Positions 33,040 to 46,600 of a stretch of 64,000 nucleotides of DNA are shown here, piece after piece. The notes below the pieces were generated by a model. It was not told the origin of the DNA, did not search any database, and worked only from the letters and a program-made list of their open reading frames with translations. Source of the DNA: Limnoperna fortunei (taxonomy: Eukaryota; Mollusca; Bivalvia; Mytilida; Modiolidae). Location of the stretch: assembly GCA_944474755.1 (NCBI GenBank), contig OX104117.1, forward strand, positions 61,991,522 through 62,055,521. The letters are read 5' to 3'. Position numbers and translations under genes: made by a program. How positions within the stretch are numbered: the stretch's first letter is position 1; every line of letters begins with the position of its first letter.

Positions 33040-34626
33040 AAAAATGCTTAAAGAGGTAATGTTTACACACTCACAACTGCCCAAATATGTGAATCTTTAA
33101 AGTTGAATGAATTGATCGTTTGAATGACAATGCAAATATATTTTATTAGGTAACAATTAGTACTATATAGTAAAATTCAACCGGTCATATGGAGGTTTTT
33201 TGTGGGACAAATGAAACCTTTTACCATTTTTAGTCAACCTTATGCTCGTACATAGATCCAAAATTGTGCAAATTGAATTCTTATCTTAGTTTTCACAGTT
33301 AATCAGTGTTTCAAAATGGTTTATTTTCCCATTTGATACAGCAATTTTCTATGGTACTGTTGACCTGCCCCATCAATGCAATTTTTTAGTTGAGAAGGCA
33401 GTTAAATACTTTATTCTGCTTTACAAAAGTAATTGCAGCAATGGCAAGAAGAATTATTTCATGTTCACTCATTCAAAAATTCCACTGAATACAAATTTTC
33501 TTATACATTTTTTAATACATGCAACTGTATTATTTTCTAGTGTAGTTGTCTCTATGCATGTAAGTATATATTTCATGTTCACTTATTTCTTTGTTAACTG
33601 TACACTTATTACAACATTTAAAACGGTACAAGAACTGGATATCTAGTTCTAATCTAACATGTTATAGTCTTGGGGAAGGCTTTGTAATCCCATGTTATAT
33701 AAAATCAAAATATTTTATTACTAGATTTGTTTTTGTATTGTTGTCTCTGCATCTGAATGCTTCCTCAGTTCATAAAACCTAAATCCGCACTGTACACACA
33801 GCTGCCATCAAACTTTCAGTACTGCCATCAATTGATCTTAATTTGAACAGGCAGAATCACCTTATTTCATCACCTATTTCTTGAATATTGAAATATGAAA
33901 TGTGTCTTAGGTCTACATGTAAAAACACGATGACAACATCTCCAGATTGATTGATATTCATTTTTTAATGTTGTTAAACATAACAACACATTTTCTTTTA
34001 ACGTTATGAGGAGACAGTTTCGTGGGTGCCTGAAAAATATTGAAATGTTTCTCTATTGAGATAGATTCATCCTATCCTGTTGTAATGGCATAAAGTGATT
34101 TACATAATTTTTTCAACAAATTTTTTATGATCTATTCCATCCTCTGGCACTGACAGATTTAGGTCTCGTGCTATTTGTCAATCCAGTACCACTTCAGAAG
34201 TTTACTAACCACATTTTTCCTTTCCTTCTCATGAGTTTTGTTGATAATTGTTAGGAACAGGTAATTTCTGTCTATACTATTAATAAAATTATAGTTTTTA
34301 AAATTAGCAGTTAAATAATGATTTGATTTAGATCAACCATATTTTTTTTTAATTGCACAAAATAAGTTAAATTCTTGCCCACATGCCATCCTGAAAGTTT
34401 CGGCACCTCAGTGTTAATGACTAATTCTATAGCCAGTAAATAAATAAAAAGTCAGAATCTTTAAATTACAACAAGGTAATCACCTTGCTGACATTTTATC
34501 TATAATGAGAAAGGGCAATGCTATGTCTGACAATTAACAAGAAAAAAAAATTAAGACGCCAAGCTTATTATCGTTCAATAAACACATAAAGACTTCCAGC
34601 TTTCTATACATCAGCAACAACAATAG
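33040..34626. other. Downstream flank of ANKHD1
   Basis: Probably 3' UTR and flank on the minus strand. No clear polyadenylation signal could be assigned, because several minus-strand AATAAA words occur. No other gene seen. Confidence 0.4.
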
Positions 34627-34662
34627 TCACAAACTTGTTTGAGAGCTCCAAGAATTCCACAT
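34627..34662 (-). CDS. ANKHD1: ANKHD1 exon CC: proposed last coding exon
   Basis: Strong acceptor (a run of T, then cag) followed by MWNSWSSQTSL and TGA at 34627-34629, phase 0. The W..W spacing recalls the IWPGTW near the end of vertebrate ANKHD1. It is short, so the alternative stop in the preceding exon remains possible. Confidence 0.5.
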   Translation of the reverse strand: MWNSWSSQTSL

Positions 34663-37600
34663 CTGAAAAAAAACAGAAAGAATAATAAGGGTCAGTTGTT
34701 ATGTATTCATGTAAAATTACTGTAATCTGAATGTGTCAGGGGGAAAAAAAATTAAAATTTAATTTGTAAACATCCAACAAATTAAAGATTTACGGGAAAA
34801 TATCTGCTATTTCCGTCTGTTCTTACAATGCCAAGGGTTCATCAAATTGCCCTTCATCATATTCACTTCTATTCCAAATGGTACTGGTTGTTCAGTATTC
34901 AATGTTTTTTAGAAGACAATAAACAAAATATGTAACTAACAACGTTGCTGTGTTGTATTAATATATAATTTCACTTTATGTTTATGGCAAGGGAATTTCC
35001 ATGTATGTATCATTCAAGAATAAAACTCAAACTTATATTTTACACACTTACACTGAAAATTCCACCTCAAGAAATAGTTTAAAGATTAGTGATTTGAACA
35101 AGCCCCAAAATAAATGTACAAGGTACAACAAATGTGCAGGTCAGGTAAGTATTTAATACGACCATCAAATTATGCTGTACTAAACCAATAATTATGCTGT
35201 ACTAAAACAATTGTTTTTCTTTCTGAATGTGTATCTGCTTTAAAGGTCTAATTGATCAGGATATTTTACTAAATAAAGGACATCAAGATTTTACAACATT
35301 GGAGGTCAAAATATGTTTTGGATTGGTGATATTACCATACAGAACTAGGCCTTGGATGATACATTTGGGTGTCGTCTTACCCCTTTATCAGAGGGATCAG
35401 ACATTTGTCCCTTCACAGGGGGGTTCCACATATTCGGCATATGATCACCAAGAGGACCAGGATTAAAGGACTGTGGCATTGGGTTTCCACTACACTTTAG
35501 GAACTGTACATCTACACCACTCTGAAAGCAGATATTTATAATAGAGATTAAAAAGCAAAAAAATATATCTGTGTCTTAATAAGTAGAATATTTTTTTAAA
35601 ATTTATTAAAAAATTTTGCTTGATGTTTGGAGTTCCCTGGCCCACACACCTTTGCTTTCAGGCACTGTAGTCATATTTATCAATCACATATGTTTTGTTC
35701 CCATAAGATTATTTTATCTGTTTGAATTGTGTTTTAACCTCACTAGCAATTTTTCAGCTGTATTATGACATCAAGTTTTTATTGGAGGAAGCCAAAGAAA
35801 ACCCTTGACCTTCAGTAGGAACACTAGCAATGCTTGTCAATTTAAACTGAAGTCGAGCAAATCCTGCTTGCAGTGATACTGTACAGGTGCTAGCTCAGTG
35901 CTGACAGGCATGTGATCAGTAGTTGTTGACTTGGTACCTTATCCAATCAGCCACCGAGACCCCATTAAGAATATCTTATTTCGTTCATCTCTTCATTTTC
36001 CCACCTTCCCAGCATTCTGAATTCAATTTAACTTTAGCATACAAATACATTTGGAAGAATAGAGTTTCAGTAGGACAAATGATTTAAAGTACTGATCATT
36101 GAAGGTTCTGTAATAAGCTTTAAACCGAACTGATTAATACTAGTTGTAGTAGATTAATACAAAAATGCCTTCTTCATCAGTTTTTGGAAGAGATGGTTAG
36201 AGAATCAGATTAGTAAATTTGCCTGGCTAATGGGTAACCATATTTTCTCGCAAATACATGTAGGTAGCCATGATAACTGGTTAAATGAGCAAATGAATCA
36301 CACGATTTGGAATAACTGGAACAATTTCATGAATTAATTTGCTGAATCATTTCTATTCTAGACAATTGTTTTGTATAATTTACTTCAAATTAATAAACCT
36401 TTCATTAGTTCAATAAAATATTGTACAAAACATTATTTGACTGCTGAAAAAATTTAAGTTAATTGAAACAGTATTCACCTGAAAAGACTTATCGACAGGA
36501 CCATTTACGAAATCTGTGCTACTTTGTAATGACGAGGGCGAAACATCTTCCATTTGAGATGTAGGTGATCCATGGTTTATCACAGAAGAAGTTATGGTTG
36601 GGTTTTGCACGGATGTCATCACATCAGAGTTAACAGGGTTCCACTGCATACTCAACTCTACAACAAAAAAAACCACTTCATATTTTGCACAATTTACAAT
36701 ACCGTGAAACAATAAAACATATTTTTTCAAAGAAATGCTAATCTCTTTGATGCTTTTCCTTTTCAAATTGTGCAATCAGGAAGTTCATTACAACTTGCTC
36801 TTGATGCTTTATTTCATCATAAATACTGCTAATTCCTTTCCTGTTTGGAACAAAATATCCAATAAATTTTCTACAAAAACTTGCAACCTGTGACCTACTG
36901 CTCATTCAGTATACCCCCCTATGCACATCATTGAATTGACTAAGTCTGTAAACAGGAAGTAGATATGCAACAGACCTGAAATCGGTAATGGCAATATAGG
37001 ACCACATGGTAAGGTCACATATAAAATTTCAAGTGGTTGTGGTAAGCAGTTGCTGAGAAAACTGTTACAAAAGGACAGACAGGGTAAAACAGTATACCCC
37101 CTCTTCTTCGAAGCGGAGGTATAATTAATCACAAGAACAAATAATTCTAAAGTAACAACTTTTTTGACAATACTTGAAACATACTTCCAAATTTTAAGTA
37201 GCACAAACATGTTTTATTGGTTTTATATGTACCTGATGCCAAATTCCACACGGCTGTTTTGTAATCACTTGCAAAGTTGTTAGCCATGCTATTGATGGGT
37301 ACTGGACCAACTGGAGCTCTTCGCTGTGCTCGCTCACCACCGATTGGCCTTAAATGCTTCCGGTCATCTCCTTTTACTGATTCCATCATTGGAGGAGGGG
37401 GAGTGGCAGGCAATGGTGAAACAGAACAGGGAGGAACTGGTCCAGGTGAACTACCATCTGATACTGAAAAAAAAGAACAATTTGAGTTACCATTACATTA
37501 TGACTGCTGCTGATTGACAGGTAGACTCAATGAAATACAAAATCTGAAAAAATTGGTGCCATTTAAAGTCAGGTAAAAAAAAATTTTTTTTAATAAATTT

Positions 37601-40600
37601 GATTGCAGACTGAAGCAAACTTGTTTTTTTTTTTAAGTATGCAGTCATTTTTCCAAGCAGCTTTTATAATTTGAGGGTGGTGGTGGTGGGAAGAGTGAGA
37701 AGTGATAGAAAGTATATATATGTAAACTAACCTTTTGGAATGACACCAATAACTGGAGCACTATTAGGTCTTCCTGTTTGCATCGGAGAATATGGTCTTG
37801 GTGGTAGATTCTGTGGGCCTGGCACAAATACCCCAGGTCCACTTGCTGGTGGTACAGGTGGTGGTGGTCCCTGAGTTTGTCCAGCAACAAACTGACTGAT
37901 TAAGTTAGCAAACTCTTGTTGTGATAACATACCTTGTGGACCCATACCACTTGGCGACCCAGTTATTCCTGTTGAAAATGCAATGTATATCAATTGAAAT
38001 AATAAGCAGAGCAATCTTTAAGTTTTCTATAGGTGTTAACTTGTACATGTTTGTAAATGTTTTCTTTAATTTAATTAACGTTTTCAAAATTTTACCACAG
38101 TAAATTAAACGAAACCTTCAATTTTGCTATAAAATCTACAGTAACTAATGTTTCACTGAAACATTGACAACTGCCGTTTCTTTATATTAAATCAAGGTAA
38201 AATAATTCTCAACATTACATACAATGATGGTGTGTCTAACATAAAAATATGTTAAAAGACTTACTTCAAGTTCATGAATCATTTGGATGTACTAACCTGG
38301 CTGGTTGAAGAGTTGTGCCAAGTAGAGTGACTGTAGATACATGGCAGATGGTATACTCTGTCCTGGTTGTCTTGATGTAAAGTCTGGAGCATTTGGATTT
38401 AACGTACTCTCAATCTTCGGTAAAGTTAGTGGTTGATTTGGTGTCGTATATTCATCTTTTCGAGGTTGTGATGGGTTTGGATTCACAGAGTGACTAGGTG
38501 GCGACATTTCTCCCTGATTTCTTGGAGACATACCAGGGGAATGATTTGGCATTCTGTAACCTGGTGCTCTAGCCAATTCATTTTCTCCAACTCCAATTTT
38601 CATGGGTTGAACACCAGAAAAGCCAAACATTCGTGAGGCCTCCAACTCCTGTGGTGTCATAGACCTTATTACATTAGTTGGCCTATAACCAGGAGCCTTA
38701 GCCTGTAGTGCTGCATCAGACTTTCCTCCTACAACCTGAACCGAAATCCCTGGGCTCTCTGACATTGGACTACTGGCCACTGAACCTACCACTCCTGCTG
38801 CAGCAACACTTGCAAAATTCATGCGCTCCATGGATTCATCTCGTCGTCCAAGAAACTGATCTGCAACATTGCTAAATGCATTATCAAATGGCGAAAAAAT
38901 ACCATGTGGAGCACTTGCTGATTGCACTGGACCATTAGACATTTGTTGTTGGTTACTGACAATGGGCAGTGGTTGATGGTCATTCTTTTGATTGGTAGGG
39001 CGCTGCAAGACTTTGACCATACCTGGACCTGGTGATCGTGGTATATCAGGTTTACTAACAGAGAAAACTGGAGAAGGACTAGTTGTAACTTTGTTTGATG
39101 AAGACGCAAATGTATAAGTCAGATTGCTGTTTATACTTGTTGAAATTGGATTGGAGAAAAAAGGTTTTTTGTTTTCAAGTGGAAAAAGTTGTCTGGTGAC
39201 ATTTTTATCCTGACTTGTCCCAGAAGGAACTGATGTTAAAGTTTTCTGTTGATTTCGTCTTGGAGATGTAGCAGTTGTTGTTTGTGTAGTAGGCGGTCCA
39301 CCCCATACACCAATAGTGGCCGGGAGTGTTGCCAAACGTATATTACTGTTCAACTGCGACCTTGATCCAGACTTGCCACCACCCGATGACCTTGATGATG
39401 ATGTTACAACTGTAGACTGTAGAGATGTAGAGATGGAGGTTGTAGGTATTAAAGTATCTATAGTGAAAAACATTGATTCTTTCTGTGGAGGCGGTTTATT
39501 GGTGACTTTAGGTATAATCTCAACCAATTCTTTATCGGGGTCAGAAACTAGGGCAGTTATTAATGCATGTGCCTGTCTTGTTGCTTCAGGAGGTCCTCTG
39601 TAAAACAAAATAAAAATATATAAAAAATTCCTGCCTTAGATAACAAAACTTAAGTAATTTATTTAATTTGGATTCAAGGTTTTAACAAAAATCGTAACAT
39701 GTGAAGAACTCCATGTAATTTTAACTGCAAGTTGCTTGATTGACACTGACCACGATCCCATTATAAAAACATTTTACTTAACAAAAATAAAAATTTTCAA
39801 ATCTGCATCATTTGAAGATCAGTTAATATGCATACATTTACATTTAGTCATTAAAAAAATATATTTGAAGCATAATTTTGTGTGAAGGTCATGAACCCTG
39901 ATTACATTTAAATTTAAAAAACATTTCACAATGTATTTTACAATTTGTGTTCTCCACAAAACAGTTCTGTATTGAATATATAACTGTATCAATAGTATCT
40001 GCTGAATTGTCCCAAATTAACCAAGTTTCTATTCTATCAGTATACACAACATTAAAAACTAACTTGATAGTGATGACTCTTTCACCACTATTTCCTTTCT
40101 GTTTCTCCACCTCAATGTGAGCTCCAGAAACTTCACGAATGGCATTAATATTGCAACCACCTCTTCCAATAACACGACTAATGGCTGTAGAGGAAACCTG
40201 CACTCTCTTGGATCTGAAAATAAAAATCCAGATAATTTTGTATTAAAAATGTTTTTCTTGCAAAAACACCTTACCCCGATAGCTAGCCCAGCACCCACCT
40301 TTTCCTACTACTTCCTTTGGCTATAAATTGCAACAATATGGCTAAAATGTGGCTGAAAATTACTTTAACCTCCACATTGTAAATATCACTGAGACACAAC
40401 ACATAATTTTAAATTAAAAAAATGTGTCTCCACCACAGATATCTGGCTAGGCACATATTGGTAAACGCCCCCTTTTTTCCAATTTCACTCAAGCATGAAA
40501 TATTTTTCATAGCCATACAGAATTTTTCAAGTGAAGATATCTCATGTTTTAACTGTGTACTGAAGTTTCATGAAAGTTTAAGGTCTTCAAAAAGAAAAAG

Positions 40601-43600
40601 TTACAACTTTAAGGTAAACCTAAGGCACCTCCCTTCTTTTTCTAAGTTCGGTTCACCCTAGAGTAAAGTATTGGGAACAGCTCGAAAGAATTTTCCCAGT
40701 GAAGCGAGCTCTTCATGGTTTAACTGTGTACCAATTTTCATGAAGATGTAAAGTTATCTTCATTGGAAAAAAAAACCCCCAAAATGCAAAGGCAAAACGG
40801 AGATGAGACGGACGAACAAACATACAAACAAGCGGACTGAAAATCTATATGTCCATGTCACATAATTTTTTTTTGTATGCTGTATTCAAATAAAAGGATT
40901 TAATTGTGAATATCTTAATTTACGTAACTTTTTCCCCCAAACCTTATAAACATCCTTCATTTTAAATAATCTTTTAAGTACATATAACATACATGTAAAT
41001 TTGTGAAAATTGTACTGAACTAGGAACCTGTGAGCTTCTGAAAAATCCACGCCATTCACATCATTGAATTGACCTAGGCGCTTAACATAAAGTAGATATG
41101 CGACAGACCTGAAATCGGTACTCACAATATATGACAACATGGTTAGGTCACATAACAAATTTCAAGTGGTTGTGATAAGTAGTTGTTGAGAAAAGTGTTA
41201 CGAAAATTTTCATCCATTGGCCACTAATGTTGAAGTTGACCAAGTCTGTAAACAGGAAGTAGATATGCGACAGACCTAAAATCGGTACTAGCAAAATAGG
41301 ACCACATGGCAAGGTCACATATAAAATTTCAAGTGGTAGTGATAATTAGTTGCTGAAAAAATGAAAGTTATGTTGCAGACGAAGGACGGAAGGATGGATA
41401 TAAAAGGGGCATAATAAATGCACCACAAAGATAGACCAATTGTAAGAGAAACATGAATCCAAACATTCTGTTTTTCTAAGAATGCACTTACTTTCTCATT
41501 ACTTCTTTCCAACCTTCTTCCTTCTTTTGTCCTTTCTTTGGACTAGACAGATTTGGTGACGTCTTATGCTGATGTACCACCTCGATATTAACTTTACTCT
41601 GGTTTTCATGCTTGTTATCCCTGAAATTCAATGTTCTAGATTCAAACACTATACTACACTCATTTCTGTAATTCAATATTCCCAAATAAAGAAAAAGACA
41701 GTGAATCGACATTTTAGTCAACGATTCTGTTATATAAACAAAACCACATAAACAAAATTGTTTTTTTTTTTTTTTGTATCTTATTGATTGTTCTTTGTCC
41801 ATGGAGTCCTTCAAGTCTGCACTTTTTAACTGTTCTTTATGTATATAGTCAATTAAGCCTGAGAAATTGCTCTTCCTTAGTGAATATTTGATTGGGCTCG
41901 ACGATTTTGTGGAAAATGTAAAAATTAAGGACAAGTCATTTATGGATGGTTCTATTTTTAGTTATGAATAATGGGTAACAGATTAACTTATAGATCTTCC
42001 AGAATCTTCCATACCAAGTTTGGTACTTTCATAAGGCCTTCTTAAAATTTTTTTGTCGCACATAACAAGAGGATGACACAAGTTGGTGTTAGAAAGCTGT
42101 GCTGATTTCCTTGTTTTAAGACAAAACACTAACTTACATTTTTGAAATTTTTGTTTTTTCAACACTTTTTCTCAACTTTTCTACCTCTTTATCAGAAATC
42201 TTCAGTTTTTCAGGTAGAGTACCAAAGTCATCTAGGTCTCCAATTCCTGAAACAAAATAAACATCCTAAAAATTCAGGCTCTTAAAAAGAGATTGGAAAA
42301 ATCACATCTACAATTGCAATCTGATATTAAACATCTGGACTAATTTTCCTACACTCATTTCAGTCCAACTGAAGTAACTATCCCCCTGACATTGGATGTA
42401 GTGAGAACAAAAGCAACAGCAATCTGATATCAAGTATTAGATATTTTAATTTATCTAAAACCATGATGATATACAGTCGAACCTCGTTATCTCCAACTCG
42501 GTTGACCCAATACCTCAATTATGTTGAGTAAATTTAAGTCCCTGCCTTGTCCCCATATCTGCAATAGATTTCTTCCTTTGATGTCTCGATATTTTGCATA
42601 TATTTACAATATTAACAAGTGACATTTTAACCTCATTGTCTTGAAGTTAATTTTTCTCCTGATACATGTAAGTCAAAACTATCAATTTTATTGGTATTAT
42701 TTAATTTAGTGTATGAATTTAATTTTAATATTTATTAATTATTGTAGATTTATTTGAATGGATACATAACAAAAATAATTGGTATCTTCAATTGCACCCT
42801 ACAAATACCAACAGTGCTGAAAGTTAGAAACTTATATACATGAAATAAATCCCTTTAAATTTTTGACACATAACATAATTAACATTACATTGCATTGCAG
42901 GAGTGGAAAGCAATGAACATGAGCAACTGTTGAAAAGCCTCACTTCAGCATTACAGACGGAGGCAAAGTGGGGTACAATTCGTGTTACCAAAAATGCATT
43001 TTTACTTCTTTTAAAAGTAACAAATCTTACCAGTGGAGGCAGATTTCAGTGGTACATCCACCCTGTTGTCTCTTTTCCTTTTTACTTTATTGTTGTTGTC
43101 ATGGATTGCTGTTGTTGTTGATTTTATTGTTATTGTCGGTGTTGGTGTTGAAGTGGTAACAGTACAAATGGATACTGGCAGATCATCCACGTCCAAAGGT
43201 TTTTCCTTTTCTCTTCGATTTTTCTTGTTTTTCTTAGACTCAGCTGATGTAACAGACGTTTCTGCTCTATTGTTTTTGTTACGTCCTGCCTTTGTGTACT
43301 TGGGTTCATTGCCAGTCGGTAAAGCTATACCAATTGTTGAAGTTACGGTTGCTGAAGGAGGTTCAACTGGAATCTGTTCATCAAAGTCATCTATCATTTC
43401 ATCATCATCTTTTTGGTCAGTTTCTGGTTCAGGAGTTGAACATTTCCTAACAATTTAATGAATTATATGCAATAATTAGGGTATTAATATGTTAAAAATT
43501 TCTTTTAACCAAATGATCTAAATAGAACAGCTTCTTTGAAACTGTTAATTAAATTTTTTTTCAATTTTATATTGTTAATGAATCTAGAAAATTGAAAAGA

Positions 43601-46600
43601 AATTTAAGTTTACTTAAAAAAAAATTTGAATACACAATAGCATTCTTAAACATTTAAAACACAAATGGGTTGGTCTTCAGGAGAAAAACATAGAAAAAAT
43701 TTTAAATGTAACATTTTACTGTGAGCCAATGCTCCCTAATGATAACTTCCGAGAGGTCTGAAAATACACCCCCAAAATATGGCATGACCATACAAAACTA
43801 TTGACAAAATTTCAATATTGACGGACATACACGGAGACCGAATACCCTCATCCTTATGGGACGAGGAGGTATAAAAATTCACATACGTAGTTGTAGTTTC
43901 CTTTTCTTTTTCTTGTTTTTCCTTCTTCTTTTGTTTCTTTTTTTCTCTCCTTTTAGCCGCCACTGCTTTCTTTTTCTCTTGTGTCTCTCGTTCTTTGTCC
44001 AATTCTTCCAGAAGTATAGAAGCTATTTTGTTGGCCTCTGCTGCTTGACGATCTTTAGCACTAACAATTATCTCCATTGACTGTTGGCACTTCTTGGCCA
44101 ATTCCTGTGGATTACAGAGTTGACATTTATCACAATAATATCAATTAGACTAAACACTCAATATATTATCTTTGAAAGTGGTGACAATTGCATCAGAGGC
44201 TTTAATATTGATTACTTCTTTCATTTCTTCTGCAGGCTGGTTGGCATACCCTTGTGGAAGCCTTATGTGTTACCCAATACATACATACATTTCTTCTGCA
44301 AACTGTTTTTTAACATGGAAGATTATTAATAAAACAATAATATGCACATTAAGTCAAATACCTCCAAATCTTTTAGGAGTTGGAGATTGAAGAAATTGTA
44401 ACTGCACAGACGAAAAATGACAGACAGTTGTCCTTATGTGTGTATCAAGATATGCATGCTACACTAACACGCGATTCCTTACAATTTACCAACATAATTG
44501 GCTTCAGTGGTCAATCTTTTTTTTAAGGAATTAGTATTATCAAACTCATGCAATACAATCTTCCATTTGAACTTACTTTATCTTGAATTGTAGAAATGTA
44601 TCTTGATAACTCTTGATCTGATGGAAACTGATTAACATGTTTTACCATCCACTTGACGACCTTTACATGACCTTTTCTAAATGCAGCCATTAAACAAGAC
44701 ACTTTCCTGTTATCTTGGCTATCAATGTCAGCATGGGCAGATACTAATAACTGTACAACATCTAAATGTCCACCTGCAAGAAAAATTAATTCCTATTCTA
44801 ATCAACAGCACAAAATTTAAAGCAGTCAATTCACAACACATCATTTTTCATTTCATTAAGTTTTTTTTTGTCCCATTAATAAACAGCTGAAACATATTTG
44901 TTCATGTTAAGTAATGTGATATCTCTAGAACTTAACAGGAACAAAAAAATTAATTCACAAAGAAAATTTAATATTCATTTAACTGCAGCTCTCATGTTTT
45001 TGCATTTTGTTTCAAATATGTAACACACATGTGCTTTAAATGACAAAAAAAGCAACTTAATTATTCTACAACAATATTTCAACTGTTTCCATTTGACATG
45101 TGCTAATGTGAAATTAAGTCCAAGAAGTATTTTGTATTGTCAGGTCACAGATGTTTGTTATTATGACAAGATAGATCCTTCTATGTGATAACTATCAAAT
45201 TGTATCATGCAATTAAACCTTGACACCTGATACCTGAAAGATTTTCTAAGAAAAGACGTTAAAACTTTGTTTTACTGTAATGCAATTGCATCTCCTATAT
45301 ATTCAAAAGACAATAAAATAACTGCCTTTATCCAAGTTCAATTACTTTAAATTAAGAAATTTTTGCTATGTTTTTATTATTGCGACTATTTTGATTGACC
45401 TACAATCAAAATACTTAAACTTCGCAATTCAACTTTCGTTACTCCTTTAACATAGGGTGTACTTTAATACAATTACACACCCTGGGGCTCTTATATAACT
45501 GTATATACAGTAATTTCATGTCTTAAGTGTAAATACAGGAAGAATTTTAACAAATTTGTATCTTTCTTATGTTTCAATTTGTGTATGTTTCGCTTTTATG
45601 TCGAATAATTTCCCCTTAATGATATCCGTGGTCAATGAAAATTCCTTCATGCACATCTACATATAAAAATGTACTTCCTTTATGCTAAGTTTCATTAAAT
45701 TTCATCAAGGGGTTTAGGAGGAATTGCACTTACAAGAGATGTGGACAGACGGACAGTCAGACAGGGTGATTCCTTTATAACCCCCACCCCCCCCCTTTTC
45801 CAAACAAGTGTGGACACAGAAAAACGTCTCGCCTGCATTCCGCATCAGTAACGAAAATAAATTTCGTCATAAGCATTACGTAAATAGCATTAAATATCAG
45901 CAGCGGCCTGTATACAAAATATTGTCACCATACCCTGCATAGTTACAGAGGAACTATCGTAACCCAAAAACTTTAACGTAGTCGCTGGACCGTGAAATTG
46001 AGGTCAAGGTCAGGTGGAACCTACCAGACAGTCATGTACTATTCATCAGCAACCTATATACCAAATATTGTCATCCTACCATGCGTAGTTACAGAGGAAC
46101 TATCGTAACCCAAAAACTTTAACGTAGTCGCTGGACCGTGAAATTGAGGTCAAGGTCAGGTGACACCTATCAGACAGTCATGTACTAGTCATCAGCAACC
46201 TATACACCAAATATTGTCATCCTACCATGCGTAGTTACAGAGGAACTGTCGTAACCCAAAAACTTTAACGTAGTCACTGGACCGTGAAATTGAGGTCAAG
46301 GTCAGGTGACACCTACCAGACAGTCATGTACTAGTCATCAGCAACCTATACACCAAATATTGTCATCCTACCATGCGTAGTTACAGAGGAACTGTCGTAA
46401 CCCAAAAACTTTAACGTAGTCGCTGGACCGTGAAATTGAGGTCAAGGTCAGGTGACACCTACCAGACAGTCATGTACTAGTCATCAGCAACCTATACACC
46501 AAATATTGTCATCCTACCATGCGTAGTTACAGAGGAACTGTCGTAACCCAAAAACTTTAACGTAGTCGCTGGACCGTGAAATTGAGGTCAAGGTCAGGTG

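Noticed and set aside
43033..43458. 141-codon plus-strand frame opposite exon T
   Set aside because: Antisense shadow of ANKHD1 exon T, whose splice phases and homology are clear.
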